Source of the DNA: Calditrichota bacterium
Lineage (GTDB): Bacteria > Electryoneota > B3-LCP
Length of the DNA: 36,026 nucleotides
Assembly (NCBI GenBank): GCA_020051775.1
Contig: JAGVQJ010000013.1
Span: forward strand, 1-36,026
Direction of reading: 5' to 3'
In this document: piece after piece, positions 15,442 to 24,133 of the stretch
Layout of the letters: the number at the start of each line of letters is the position of its first letter
Position numbering within the stretch: the stretch's first letter is position 1
Position numbers and translations under genes: made by a program
The notes under the pieces: model-generated
Databases searched by the model: none
The model's input: only the letters and a program-made list of their open reading frames with translations
Told to the model about the DNA's origin: nothing

Positions 15442-17263
15442 CTTCTTTCTCCCTTGTAAACCAAACTGGCAAATCAGCAAATATCTTTTTCATAGTGTGG
15501 ATCAAGTAATCCTCGACTTCTTCTGCGGTACTATAACGAAACGCCTGTTGCGCTACCTTATGCGCAGTCTCGAATGTTGTTGATCGGATGATCTTCTTAA
15601 TTTCCGGCAGGATTAAGGGCGCCATGGATAATTCATCTACTTCCAAACCAACCAAAAGCAGAGTTGCCAGCGGATCGCCCGCTAATTCTCCGCACACTGC
15701 TACCGGAATGCCTCGATCGTGAGCGGCTCGCACTGTGGATTTAATCATGCGCAGGATCGCGGGGTGAAAGGGTGTGAACAGATGCGTGACGTTTTCATTG
15801 CCGCGATCCACGGCCAGTGTGTATTGGACCAAATCGTTTGTCCCCACGCTAAAAAAATCGCATTCGCGGGCTAATTCTTTTGCCATCATTACGGCTGATG
15901 GTACTTCGATCATGATCCCTAAAGGGATATTGGGATTGAATGGTATTTTTCGGGCTTTTAGATCCGCCATGACTTCTTTGAGGATCTGTTTCGCGCGCCG
16001 CACCTCGGTAACACTCGATATTAGCGGCAAAAGAATCCGCACATCGCGTTTTTGGGATACCTGCAATATCGCGCTGAACTGGGCTCGGAACATTTCTTCC
16101 AAGTCCAAACAGATACGGATCGCGCGCCAGCCCAGAAAAGGGTTGGCTTCTTTCGGAAAATCCAAACTGGGAGTTACTTTATCGCCGCCCAAGTCAAAAG
16201 TGCGAATGACAACAGGATGCGGATGGAGGGATTCGACAACGTTACGGTACTCATTGATTTGTTCCGATTCGGTGGGCAGAGTCCCGCGAGTCAGATAAAG
16301 ATATTCGGTGCGAAACAAGCCAATACCTTCGCCGCCGTGCGTTAGGACGGAGGCGGATTCAATCGGCAACTCAATGTTGGCTAAAAGGCGCATCCGCCGG
16401 CCATCCGTAGTCTGCGTGGGGAGTTCGCGCAACTGTTTCAAGCGCGTCCAGAATGAAATGAATTTCTTGCGTTTGTCCCGATATTCGGTCAATCGTTCTG
16501 CGCTCGGATGCAATATTACCTTTCCGGAATTTCCGTTGACGATCACTTCTTGACCAGGACAGATCAATTCGGTGAGATTTTTCAACCCGGTTACGGCGGG
16601 TACTTCCAGGGATCGGGTCAAAATGGCAGTATGTGAGGTGGCTCCTCCCAAATTCGTGGCAATGCCTAAAACGTGTGAACGATCCAGATGAATGATATCG
16701 GAAGGGCTCAAATCTGGTGCTATGAGCACAACCGGCTTTTCCAAATCTGAGAGGTATTCGTCCTTGACCCCTTGCAAATTGAACACCAGGCGGCGGGCTA
16801 CATCTCGAATATCATCAGCACGCTGACTGAAATATTCGCCTTTTTGGGCTTTCAACGATCGGTAGGAGCGCTGCATGACATCATGTACGATCCAATCGGC
16901 GCTGACTTTTTCCTCCTTGACACGCTCCAAGGTCTCTTCTATCAGTGTCACGTCATCCAAAATCAGCAGGTGCGAGTCGAAGAGCCGGGCGACGATATCG
17001 CCAGTCTGCTTCACCGCTTTGCTCTTGGTTTTTAAAATATCCTGACGGGTCTCTTCCAGAGCCGCCTGGAAGTGCTCGATCTCCCGGGCAATCTGCTTGC
17101 CGCTTAAGACGCGCGGTTCGACTTTCAGGTAATCTCGCGTAAATAGGTGCGCCGGCCCAATGGCAATGCCCGGGGAAGCAGGTACACCCCGCAGTGTTAA
17201 TTCATTTTGTAATGATCCCGGCGCAGTGGCTTTTACCGGAACTATTTTCTTCGAATTACCCAA
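15434..17263 (-). CDS. ptsI: PTS enzyme I (phosphoenolpyruvate-protein phosphotransferase)
   Basis: Enzyme I takes phosphate from PEP and passes it to HPr. The 609-residue protein is full length. The active-site histidine is His211 in GGATSHTAIL. The PEP-binding barrel has GLFRTEYLYL, GIMIEVPSAVM, FSVGTNDLVQYTLAVDRGN and VCGELAGDP. The start is a TTG at 17263 with GAGGA five nt upstream, directly abutting the HPr stop. It is in the polyprenyl synthase-IIC-IID-HPr-EI-isomerase operon. Confidence 0.97.
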   Translation of the reverse strand: MGNSKKIVPVKATAPGSLQNELTLRGVPASPGIAIGPAHLFTRDYLKVEPRVLSGKQIAREIEHFQAALEETRQDILKTKSKAVKQTGDIVARLFDSHLLILDDVTLIEETLERVKEEKVSADWIVHDVMQRSYRSLKAQKGEYFSQRADDIRDVARRLVFNLQGVKDEYLSDLEKPVVLIAPDLSPSDIIHLDRSHVLGIATNLGGATSHTAILTRSLEVPAVTGLKNLTELICPGQEVIVNGNSGKVILHPSAERLTEYRDKRKKFISFWTRLKQLRELPTQTTDGRRMRLLANIELPIESASVLTHGGEGIGLFRTEYLYLTRGTLPTESEQINEYRNVVESLHPHPVVIRTFDLGGDKVTPSLDFPKEANPFLGWRAIRICLDLEEMFRAQFSAILQVSQKRDVRILLPLISSVTEVRRAKQILKEVMADLKARKIPFNPNIPLGIMIEVPSAVMMAKELARECDFFSVGTNDLVQYTLAVDRGNENVTHLFTPFHPAILRMIKSTVRAAHDRGIPVAVCGELAGDPLATLLLVGLEVDELSMAPLILPEIKKIIRSTTFETAHKVAQQAFRYSTAEEVEDYLIHTMKKIFADLPVWFTREKEDA

Positions 17264-17530
17264 TTAATCCTCATAGAATTTATTCTGGAAAAGATCCACG
17301 AGTCGCTGGATCAGGGTTGCTTCATCTTCGCCATTAGCTTCCAGTATGATTTTCGAGCCTCTCTCTGCCGCCAGCATCATCACGCCGAGTATACTCTTAC
17401 CATTGACACGCTCGCCGTCCTTCACGATCCAGAGATGGGCCTTGGCCTGCGAGGCAATTTGTACGATTTTCGAGGCTGGTCGCGCATGAAGACCAACCCT
17501 ATTTATAACTGTGACTTCCTTTTTAATCAT
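17264..17530 (-). CDS. ptsH: PTS phosphocarrier protein HPr
   Basis: This 88-residue protein is a typical HPr. His15 in GLHARPAS is the phosphorylation site used by enzyme I, and Ser46 in GKSILGVMML matches the regulatory serine of HPr proteins controlled by HPr kinase. No hprK is present in the window. It lies 22 nt after the IID gene and abuts ptsI. The retention of Ser46 together with incomplete enzyme II genes points to a regulatory as well as a transport role (inference). Confidence 0.97.
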   Translation of the reverse strand: MIKKEVTVINRVGLHARPASKIVQIASQAKAHLWIVKDGERVNGKSILGVMMLAAERGSKIILEANGEDEATLIQRLVDLFQNKFYED

Positions 17531-17552
17531 CTAGGGCGTTGTTAAGATCGAG

Positions 17553-18338
17553 TCAATCCAAATGGAGTAGAATGGGAATTAAACTTATTAAGGCCACCAC
17601 GACAAGTGTCGTATGGATGGAGGTGCGAGCTTTTTGCATGATGATCATAGAGGCAAAGCCCAACGAGAATGTGCTCCAGCCAACCGCCCCAAAGTGACTC
17701 CGTGCGAACGTGAACGCCGTTAACGTGAGAGCCAGAGCAATGTAAACCCCAGATTGTGCCAACCGACGCCGCAAGGTTGGAATGATTCCGGAGGCCAACA
17801 CCTCCGGCAATGAATCGCCGGCTTGAAATCCTGTCCGTAGTCCCCACCAACGCATCCACAGATGAAGGGGATTGAAAATAAGCAGAAGCGAAACCGCTCC
17901 TACCAGCGCAGCGCCGATTCCGAATTCACCAGCCGCAAGCGCCGTAAGGAGAGCCGCAATCATGGCTAAAGCAGCGGTTTCCGGCTTCAACAACTGCCAA
18001 AAGATCTGGTCGCCTACCAAACCCAGCATACCGCATAAGTCTTCTTTAGTCTTCAAAACTTCGCAGATTTCTATTGATGAAGCCTCACCTGAGCTTGCCA
18101 TATCGGTCTCTCGGCGCAGGATATAACCCACGGCCAGAGACGCACAGTACGGCTGTGCATTGAAATATCCCACGTGCCGCTTTAAAAATTCAATTCTGCG
18201 GGAGAGATCGGGGTAGATAAATCTCGCTACCGGGTGCAAGGCAAAGAGAAATCCGACTCCCAACATGCGGGGGTAATTCCAAAAGGCCTGGATGAAAAAC
18301 AATCGCCAGTAAATGGCTGCGAACGGTACATGCGTCAT
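17553..18338 (-). CDS. PTS mannose-family IID component
   Basis: This 261-residue membrane protein carries the IID signature near its N-terminus: FFIQAFWNYPRMLGVGFLFAL. Further on are a variable loop (LKTKEDLCGMLGLVGDQIFW) and several hydrophobic segments near the C-terminus. IID and IIC form the membrane channel of mannose/fructose/sorbose-class PTS permeases. The ATG at 18338 is 1 nt after the IIC stop; a TTG at 18350 would add four residues. No IIA or IIB gene occurs beside it, so either they lie elsewhere or the pair has a different role. Confidence 0.88.
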   Translation of the reverse strand: MTHVPFAAIYWRLFFIQAFWNYPRMLGVGFLFALHPVARFIYPDLSRRIEFLKRHVGYFNAQPYCASLAVGYILRRETDMASSGEASSIEICEVLKTKEDLCGMLGLVGDQIFWQLLKPETAALAMIAALLTALAAGEFGIGAALVGAVSLLLIFNPLHLWMRWWGLRTGFQAGDSLPEVLASGIIPTLRRRLAQSGVYIALALTLTAFTFARSHFGAVGWSTFSLGFASMIIMQKARTSIHTTLVVVALISLIPILLHLD

Positions 18339-18339
18339 G

Positions 18340-19041
18340 TCAATATCCAACCAACCAAATCCCGGCCATGATTCCTGCAGAGATGAGAATCAACCAGCGC
18401 TTGAACCCTTGAATCTTCCCCATCAAAATGCTAAATATTACGGCGCAACCGGCGCCCAACAGACTGCCGCGCAAGGCCATTCCCCACTCTGACAACAAAT
18501 CTCCGCCTGGAAGCACTGTCGTCAACCTGGGCAGAATCGTCGTTCCCAACAGGTAGAGAACAATGGTTTGCAACGCTCCGAACAGAAAGTTTTCCAGGAT
18601 TACAGCAGCATAGAGCAGGTTGATCATACCCTGTCGGCCGGAAGTTACCAGATGGTCAATGGAGGGTAAATACAAACCATGCAGACGACGCATCCAAACT
18701 ATTACTTGACCACCGATGATCGAAGCCGGAATAGCCCAGAAAAAACCCAGTATTAAGCTGACACCAAGAGTCGCACCTGCCTCGTTTCGCAAGAAAATGG
18801 TCAATGCAGCGGCTTGAACCGTTCCTAAATTGCCATCTGGAAATATCCTCGCACCAATGGGTAATTCAGCCATGTATAGGCCCTGAAACAAGAGGCCGAT
18901 AAAGGCCCCTAACCAGGGATCGTGCAGAGCCCATCCAGTTAACAGACCTCCTATCAACGGCTGGCTGATCATGACCTGGAAAGCGGCCGTGGTATCCAAA
19001 GCAACCAGGCCACCGGCCAAAGCTAACCGGATGAGATCCAA
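18340..19041 (-). CDS. PTS mannose-family IIC component
   Basis: A 233-residue integral membrane protein of the ManY/IIC type. The N-terminal half contains LVALDTTAAFQVMISQPLIGG and GLLFQGLYMAELPIGARIFP followed by DGNLGTVQAAALT, which match the conserved IIC core. At least six hydrophobic segments are visible. It is somewhat shorter than typical IIC (about 260). The start is a TTG at 19041 with GGAGG nine nt upstream, 3 nt after the polyprenyl synthase stop. Confidence 0.86.
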   Translation of the reverse strand: MDLIRLALAGGLVALDTTAAFQVMISQPLIGGLLTGWALHDPWLGAFIGLLFQGLYMAELPIGARIFPDGNLGTVQAAALTIFLRNEAGATLGVSLILGFFWAIPASIIGGQVIVWMRRLHGLYLPSIDHLVTSGRQGMINLLYAAVILENFLFGALQTIVLYLLGTTILPRLTTVLPGGDLLSEWGMALRGSLLGAGCAVIFSILMGKIQGFKRWLILISAGIMAGIWLVGY

Positions 19042-19044
19042 GGA

Positions 19045-20025
19045 TCAATACCTCCGATTCAGCAGCATATCGGTGAATTGTCGCAGCTCTTGGGTCGCTT
19101 CAGCCCGGGGGAAGCGATCCAAAACCCGATTGGCCCGTGAATACGCCTCCTCAATCTCATGCGCGGCTTGATCCAGGATTGAAGTTACCCGGAAAATGTG
19201 CTGCATCTCCAGCAACATCTCTGGTGAAACCTGTGAGGCTCGCAAGATATCTCGAATGCGTTCTCGATATTCTGCTGGCGCGAGTTCCAAGGACTTGATC
19301 ATCAGATAGGTTTTCTTGCCGGCAGCGACGTCGGAGCCGAAAGTCTTTCCGATGACCTCCTCCGGCTCGACGATATCTAGTAAATCATCTTGAATTTGAA
19401 AGGCGATGCCGATGGCTTCGCCGTACTCACGCAGGATCTCAACTTCTTTGTCATCACCGCCACCGAGAATTGCCCCGATTTGAGTGGACATGGTGATCAG
19501 CCGGCCCGTCTTTTTGCCGATCATCAAGAAATATTCCTGGAGAGTGACGTCGTCACGAACTTCAAATTCTTTATCGAATGCTTGTCCCTCGCAAACTTCG
19601 ATGACCCCTTCTGTGAACAGACGGCAAACCGTCACCAGGCGTTGGGAGGGAAGCTTGAGGAGCTGACGATAAGCAAGACCAATCAAACCATCGCCGGCTA
19701 AAATAGCCACGGACTCGTCCCAGCGGGTATGCACGGTGGCGTGACCGCGGCGCAGGTGATCGTGATCCATGATGTCATCATGGACTAAAGTAAAATTGTG
19801 CAGCAATTCGATGGCAACGGCAGCATCGAGAGCGTCTTCAGTTTTGCCGCCGGTAAGTCGCGCCGCAAGCAGCATCAGGATGGGTCGGAGTCGCTTGCCG
19901 CCAATGCTTAGGAAGTAGTGAATTGGCTCATACAGGGATTGAGGCTTGATCTGCGGAGTCGCGATCATCAACTCCTGATCAACTCGCAACTTCAAGTGCG
20001 AAATGGTTTGTGAAAAATCGTCCAA
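19045..20025 (-). CDS. Polyprenyl (geranylgeranyl-type) diphosphate synthase
   Basis: The enzyme chain-elongates allylic diphosphates with isopentenyl diphosphate. Motifs in its 326 residues: GKRLRP (43-48), first Asp-rich DDIMD (83-87) within HDDIMDHDHLRRG, and second Asp-rich DDLLD (213-217) within FQIQDDLLDIV. Product length cannot be read with confidence. The start is a TTG at 20025 with a weak AAGAG upstream; no better start is in frame nearby. A promoter at 20054-20082 probably drives the whole operon down to the isomerase gene. Why an isoprenoid enzyme leads a PTS operon is unclear. Confidence 0.93.
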   Translation of the reverse strand: MDDFSQTISHLKLRVDQELMIATPQIKPQSLYEPIHYFLSIGGKRLRPILMLLAARLTGGKTEDALDAAVAIELLHNFTLVHDDIMDHDHLRRGHATVHTRWDESVAILAGDGLIGLAYRQLLKLPSQRLVTVCRLFTEGVIEVCEGQAFDKEFEVRDDVTLQEYFLMIGKKTGRLITMSTQIGAILGGGDDKEVEILREYGEAIGIAFQIQDDLLDIVEPEEVIGKTFGSDVAAGKKTYLMIKSLELAPAEYRERIRDILRASQVSPEMLLEMQHIFRVTSILDQAAHEIEEAYSRANRVLDRFPRAEATQELRQFTDMLLNRRY

Positions 20026-20053
20026 AGGTTCGGCTCTTGATAAATTTCGATTT

Positions 20054-20082
20054 AAAATACTTTAGCAGCTCAAATAAGTCAA
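20054..20082 (-). promoter_or_regulatory. sigma70-type promoter of the polyprenyl synthase-PTS operon
   Basis: TTGACT and TATTTT are separated by 17 nt on the minus strand, with TTTCCC directly before the -35. The implied start lies about 22 nt before the TTG start codon. Confidence 0.6.
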
Positions 20083-20124
20083 GGGAAATCTGTCCGCATT
20101 TTTACCTTCCAGCACGAAAAGGAC

Positions 20125-20153
20125 TTGATTTAAAGACATGGCTGCTGTATATT
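20125..20153 (+). promoter_or_regulatory. sigma70-type promoter of the DUF6599-like gene
   Basis: TTGATT and TATATT are separated by 17 nt, about 30 nt before the ATG at 20184. It is divergent from the promoter at 20054-20082. Confidence 0.6.
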
Positions 20154-20183
20154 AAGACGGGAAGGACCAATTGGAGACTCATA

Positions 20184-21083
20184 ATGAAAATTTTCAGATT
20201 CCTCTGCTTTATAGTTTTAGTCGTGATCGGAGCGAGTAGCAATTCTGCGGCGAAGCCCCAATATTTTCCTCCAGACGGCTCTCAACCGGGTTGGAAGGGC
20301 GGTCCCATCAAGAGATACATTAGCCGCGATCAACTATTCGCATATATGGACGGCGGTGCGGAAGTATACCTCGACTTTCGCTTCAAGCGCCTGGAAGTCA
20401 AAGAATATAAAGGTCCCGAAAAAGCCACCTTGACGGTTGAAATATATGAATTCGACGACTCACAGGATGCCTACGGCATCTTCAGTCGAGACACTACAGG
20501 AGAAATCGTGGAGCTGGGACAGGGCGGTCGCACTTCCAGGACCCAAGCGCGCTTCTGGAAAGGTAACTGCTATATAAGTGTCTATACCTGGCAAACTCGC
20601 CCGGATCTGGAAGGCCTGGCTTTTATATACGCACAGGCTACTGCGGAGAATATAGAATCAAGTGCGTTGCCCAACTGGTTGCATAAATTGCTGGCGGCGG
20701 GAATGAACCCGCTGTTTGTGCGATCCGTTGAGGCATTAGAGCGTTTAACTGACATCTCATGGCCCGCTTCAATAGCCATCAATGAAAACTCCGGAGCAGC
20801 TTGGATTTCTCCCCTCACATCAAATTCTTACGGTGGGGTCGTGTTAGTCTATCCCAATGATATGATGGCTGTCGAAATTTTCAAGGGATTATGGCAAGAC
20901 ATCGCGGCCCAAGCGAAGGGATCGGCGCGCTCGGAAACCAGAGGCATGGCCGCGCTCAATGATACACTGGCGCAAGGCGTGCAGCGCGTAGGATTTAATG
21001 TGATCTGGGTACCCGCAGCGAAGAACGAAATTGCTTGTGCGGCCACATTGGACATACTGGCTCGAGCGCTTAGGGGCGAATAA
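20184..21083 (+). CDS. Exported DUF6599-like protein
   Basis: The ATG at 20184 has TTGGAGA six nt upstream and starts a signal peptide (MKIFRFLCFIVLVVIGASSN). The mature 280 residues contain LFAYMDGGAEVYLDFRFKRL, then VEIYEFDDSQDAYGIFS, which matches the DUF6599 pattern (a Y-x-N/D-GGAE-x-Y-L start and an E-x-Y-x-x-x-x-x-x-DA-x-GI-x-S centre) as I remember it. The family occurs in secreted proteins of several phyla and has no known function. A longer ORF reaching 20010 overlaps the opposite promoter and is rejected. The M1 peptidase gene begins 23 nt after its stop. Confidence 0.8.
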   Translation: MKIFRFLCFIVLVVIGASSNSAAKPQYFPPDGSQPGWKGGPIKRYISRDQLFAYMDGGAEVYLDFRFKRLEVKEYKGPEKATLTVEIYEFDDSQDAYGIFSRDTTGEIVELGQGGRTSRTQARFWKGNCYISVYTWQTRPDLEGLAFIYAQATAENIESSALPNWLHKLLAAGMNPLFVRSVEALERLTDISWPASIAINENSGAAWISPLTSNSYGGVVLVYPNDMMAVEIFKGLWQDIAAQAKGSARSETRGMAALNDTLAQGVQRVGFNVIWVPAAKNEIACAATLDILARALRGE

Positions 21084-21106
21084 TAATGATTATACTGGAG
21101 GTAACC

Positions 21107-24019
21107 TTGAAACGCACCTTGTTCATCATGTTGCTCTTGCTTCCTGTGATTCTCCTGGCTCAATCCCGCCACCGTCCGTGTCCTGCATGGGGCGATGAAA
21201 CCGACGCTGATTCTACTCATAGCTGGGATGCTCTGCACTACGACCTTCGCTTAAGGGTAACACCGGTTTCTCCGCCGGACTCGGTGATTCTTGACGCCAG
21301 CGTGACGATACGTCTGACGCCGACCGTGGCAAATCTAGACACTATTGATTTGCACTTCATCGGTCTTGAAGTCACACAGGTGAGATTGGGAAGCGTCATC
21401 TGCCCCTGGTCACGCGAAGATTCCCTGCTTTATATCACTCTGCCCGATCCGATGAGTCCTGGTGATACACTAGATCTGGATATTGACTATGAAGGCGTAC
21501 CTTCGCATTCCAGCTTTTATTCGCAGGGATTAGGCATCCTCCACCCCTTCGCCAACATGGTCTACACTCACGCCGATCCGCGCGGTTTGCGCTACTGGAT
21601 GCCATCCTGGGACGAACCCTGGGATAAGGCCACTTTGCGCCAAACCCTGGAATTCCCGTCTAATTATACGGTGGTTGCCAATGGAATCCAGGAAAGTGTG
21701 GTCAATTTGGGTGCCTGGAAGCATTGGACTTATTTCATGGACAAACCCATCGTTTCATACCTGGTCAGTTTTTGCGCAGCACAATACGACACTTTCCAGC
21801 AGCAGGCCGGTAACGTTGCCATCACAAATTATATTTATCCTCAGCATCTTAGCTGGGCGCGTAACGACCTGGCACGCGTACCGGAAATGATCGCCACCTT
21901 CAGCGAGTTCTTCGGAGCTTACCCGTTCGCTACCTTCGGTTATGCTGAATCTCCCATGTTTGGAGGTTCTGGCGCCATGGAAAACCAGACCATGGTGACG
22001 ATAGGATCGAGCCTGTTCAACGGAACCGGAGCCTGGGAGGACATCTACGCTCATGAACTCGCCCACCAATGGTTCGGCGATGCAACCGGGTATGTGGATT
22101 GGCCGGAAATGTGGTTGTCGGAAGGTTTTGCCACCTATGGTGAGGCGCTCTGGCATCAACATTTGGGAGGCATGAACGGTTACCACGGGATCATGAATGG
22201 TCTGCAAAATGCCTACATGAGTTGGGAAAATCCCGGTAATCCGCACTCCATGTATAACCCACCCTGGAACATCATCTGGACGCCATTGACCTATGAGAAG
22301 GGTGCCTGCATCCTGCACATGCTGCGCTACGAAGTGGGTGATTCTGCCACATTTTTCGCAATCCTGCAGGATTACTTCGAGCAATATTGCTATGGCACGG
22401 CTTCTACGCAGGATTTAAAAACCACCGCCGAACAGATTGCGGGCGATGATTATACCTGGTTCTTCGACCAGTGGGTTTACCAGGCAGGATTTCCTCAGTT
22501 CCAGTATTTCGCGGTTCCATCGGCAGGCGGCATCACACTAACAGTCGCGCAGACGCAGAGCGCCAATTTCCCGCGCTTCCGCTCGGATGCTGACTTGTAC
22601 TGTTATTCAGGCGGAATGCCGACCATCCATCGGATCACCATTCAGGGGCTGCCCACGCAAGAAATTCAAATCACACTTCCTCAGACGCCGGACAGCGTGA
22701 AACTGGATCCTGTCGGTTGGATATTAGGCCCAAAGGTCAGGCGTGATGACCTGATCGGACCGATTCTCGTTGACACTCTCGCGGTGATTGCTGATGCAGA
22801 CAGCAGCGGCTTTTTAGATCCGGGTGAAAGCGGTGAGCTATTTTTTACCGTGCTGAATTCCGGATTGCCGACGCAGGCTTTGACTCTGACAGTAACCAGC
22901 CTCGATCCCGAGCTGATCGTGACGGACAGCGTGCGCTCCACGCCGATCATTCCGTACAACGGCCAATACAGCCTGTTTGCCGATCCCATTCCTGTGACGA
23001 ACGTGGGAGCTGACCCGCGTTGGATTGAATTCCGGGTTCAAGTCAATCAAGGAACCGTTCCCTTGGATACGCTGTGGTTTTCGCTGCCGGTGGGCACGCC
23101 GCGCATTCTGCTGGTGGACGACGACGTCGGAGGCAGCGCCCAAGTCAAGCACCAGACGGCCTTGAACGGCCTGGGACAGGTTTACCGCACGGTGGCGTAT
23201 GTTAACCCGGACAGCCTCCCCCTTCTGTCCGATTATCAGGCCGTGATCTGGTCTTGCGGACAGCAAACGGCCAGCACTCTGTCTCCCGCCGATCAATCCC
23301 TCTTGCAGGGCTACCTTGACGGCGGAGGTTGCCTGTTTTTATCCGGGCGAGGCGTTGTGCCGGATTTAGCCCAAACGTCCTTCATGCAGAACGTCCTGCA
23401 TGCGACAGCTCCCGGCGCGACGGGATCTCCCCTACTGCAAGGAGCCGATCCGCTGGTGCAAGGCTTGACCTTCTTCGTGCAGGGCGAGAACTCCTTGGAC
23501 GTCATCGAACCGGACGGAGCGCCCGGCTCGGCTCGCTTACTGACTTTCCAGATATCCGGTGCAGGCGCTGCGGTCAAATACGACGGCGACTGGAAGAGCG
23601 TGGCGCTGGGCTTCGGTTTTGAGGATATTGTTAGTAACAATCCCATCTTCGCCACTCCGCAGCAGCTCTTGGGGCCGGTGTTGGACTGGTTCGGATTAAC
23701 GGTGGGCGTGGAACCGGAAACGAAAAGGCCGCTGCCGGTAGCATTTAAGCTAGAGCAAAATTACCCCAATCCGTTTAATTCCGAGACGATGATTCCTCTG
23801 GAATTACCCCAACGCTCCCATGTAAAAATCGAGCTTTTCAACGTGCGCGGGCAATCTTTGGGTGTTATATTTGAAGGGATAGAGAATGGGGGTTGGCCGA
23901 AGATCAGGTACAACGCTTCTCGCTTGGCTTCCGGGATGTATTTCTGCCAGGCGACTGCCGAAGGGCTGGAGCGTGAAGGCAAATACCAGAGTGTAGGAAA
24001 ATTGTTACTGCTGAAATAA
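21107..24019 (+). CDS. Secreted M1-family metallopeptidase with C-terminal sorting domain
   Basis: This 970-residue protein begins at a TTG (21107) with GGAGG five nt upstream, giving a signal peptide MKRTLFIMLLLLPVILLAQS; an ATG at 21086 would put the SD inside the gene. The M1 peptidase core shows GAMEN at 289-293 and the zinc site HELAH (316-320) with the third ligand Glu339 in LSEGF, so the catalytic set is intact. It should act as a zinc aminopeptidase or endopeptidase outside the inner membrane. A second module around 660-800 starts RILLVDDDVGG and resembles a glutamine-amidotransferase-like fold without visible catalysis. The last ~90 residues are a sorting domain with QNYPNPFNSETMI, ending KLLLLK. 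Confidence 0.9.
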   Translation: MKRTLFIMLLLLPVILLAQSRHRPCPAWGDETDADSTHSWDALHYDLRLRVTPVSPPDSVILDASVTIRLTPTVANLDTIDLHFIGLEVTQVRLGSVICPWSREDSLLYITLPDPMSPGDTLDLDIDYEGVPSHSSFYSQGLGILHPFANMVYTHADPRGLRYWMPSWDEPWDKATLRQTLEFPSNYTVVANGIQESVVNLGAWKHWTYFMDKPIVSYLVSFCAAQYDTFQQQAGNVAITNYIYPQHLSWARNDLARVPEMIATFSEFFGAYPFATFGYAESPMFGGSGAMENQTMVTIGSSLFNGTGAWEDIYAHELAHQWFGDATGYVDWPEMWLSEGFATYGEALWHQHLGGMNGYHGIMNGLQNAYMSWENPGNPHSMYNPPWNIIWTPLTYEKGACILHMLRYEVGDSATFFAILQDYFEQYCYGTASTQDLKTTAEQIAGDDYTWFFDQWVYQAGFPQFQYFAVPSAGGITLTVAQTQSANFPRFRSDADLYCYSGGMPTIHRITIQGLPTQEIQITLPQTPDSVKLDPVGWILGPKVRRDDLIGPILVDTLAVIADADSSGFLDPGESGELFFTVLNSGLPTQALTLTVTSLDPELIVTDSVRSTPIIPYNGQYSLFADPIPVTNVGADPRWIEFRVQVNQGTVPLDTLWFSLPVGTPRILLVDDDVGGSAQVKHQTALNGLGQVYRTVAYVNPDSLPLLSDYQAVIWSCGQQTASTLSPADQSLLQGYLDGGGCLFLSGRGVVPDLAQTSFMQNVLHATAPGATGSPLLQGADPLVQGLTFFVQGENSLDVIEPDGAPGSARLLTFQISGAGAAVKYDGDWKSVALGFGFEDIVSNNPIFATPQQLLGPVLDWFGLTVGVEPETKRPLPVAFKLEQNYPNPFNSETMIPLELPQRSHVKIELFNVRGQSLGVIFEGIENGGWPKIRYNASRLASGMYFCQATAEGLEREGKYQSVGKLLLLK

Positions 24020-24055
24020 ACTCGGAGGGACGCGCTTTGTTGCGTCCAGAAAACA

Positions 24056-24085
24056 TGTAGGGGCACGGCATGCCGTGCCCCTACA
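24056..24085. repeat. 30-nt perfect palindrome in an intergenic repeat
   Basis: The 15-nt half-site TGTAGGGGCACGGCA is followed by its exact reverse complement, centred between 24070 and 24071. Right after it come C-rich and G-rich arms (24087-24119, AATCCCCCC and GGGGGGATT) that can form a second hairpin. Together they fill the 114-nt gap between the M1 peptidase and FG-GAP genes and look like a small mobile or REP-like repeat. Confidence 0.7.
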
Positions 24086-24133
24086 AATCCCCCCCTTCCA
24101 AAGGGGAGTAGGGGGGATTCTGAGGAGACTACC

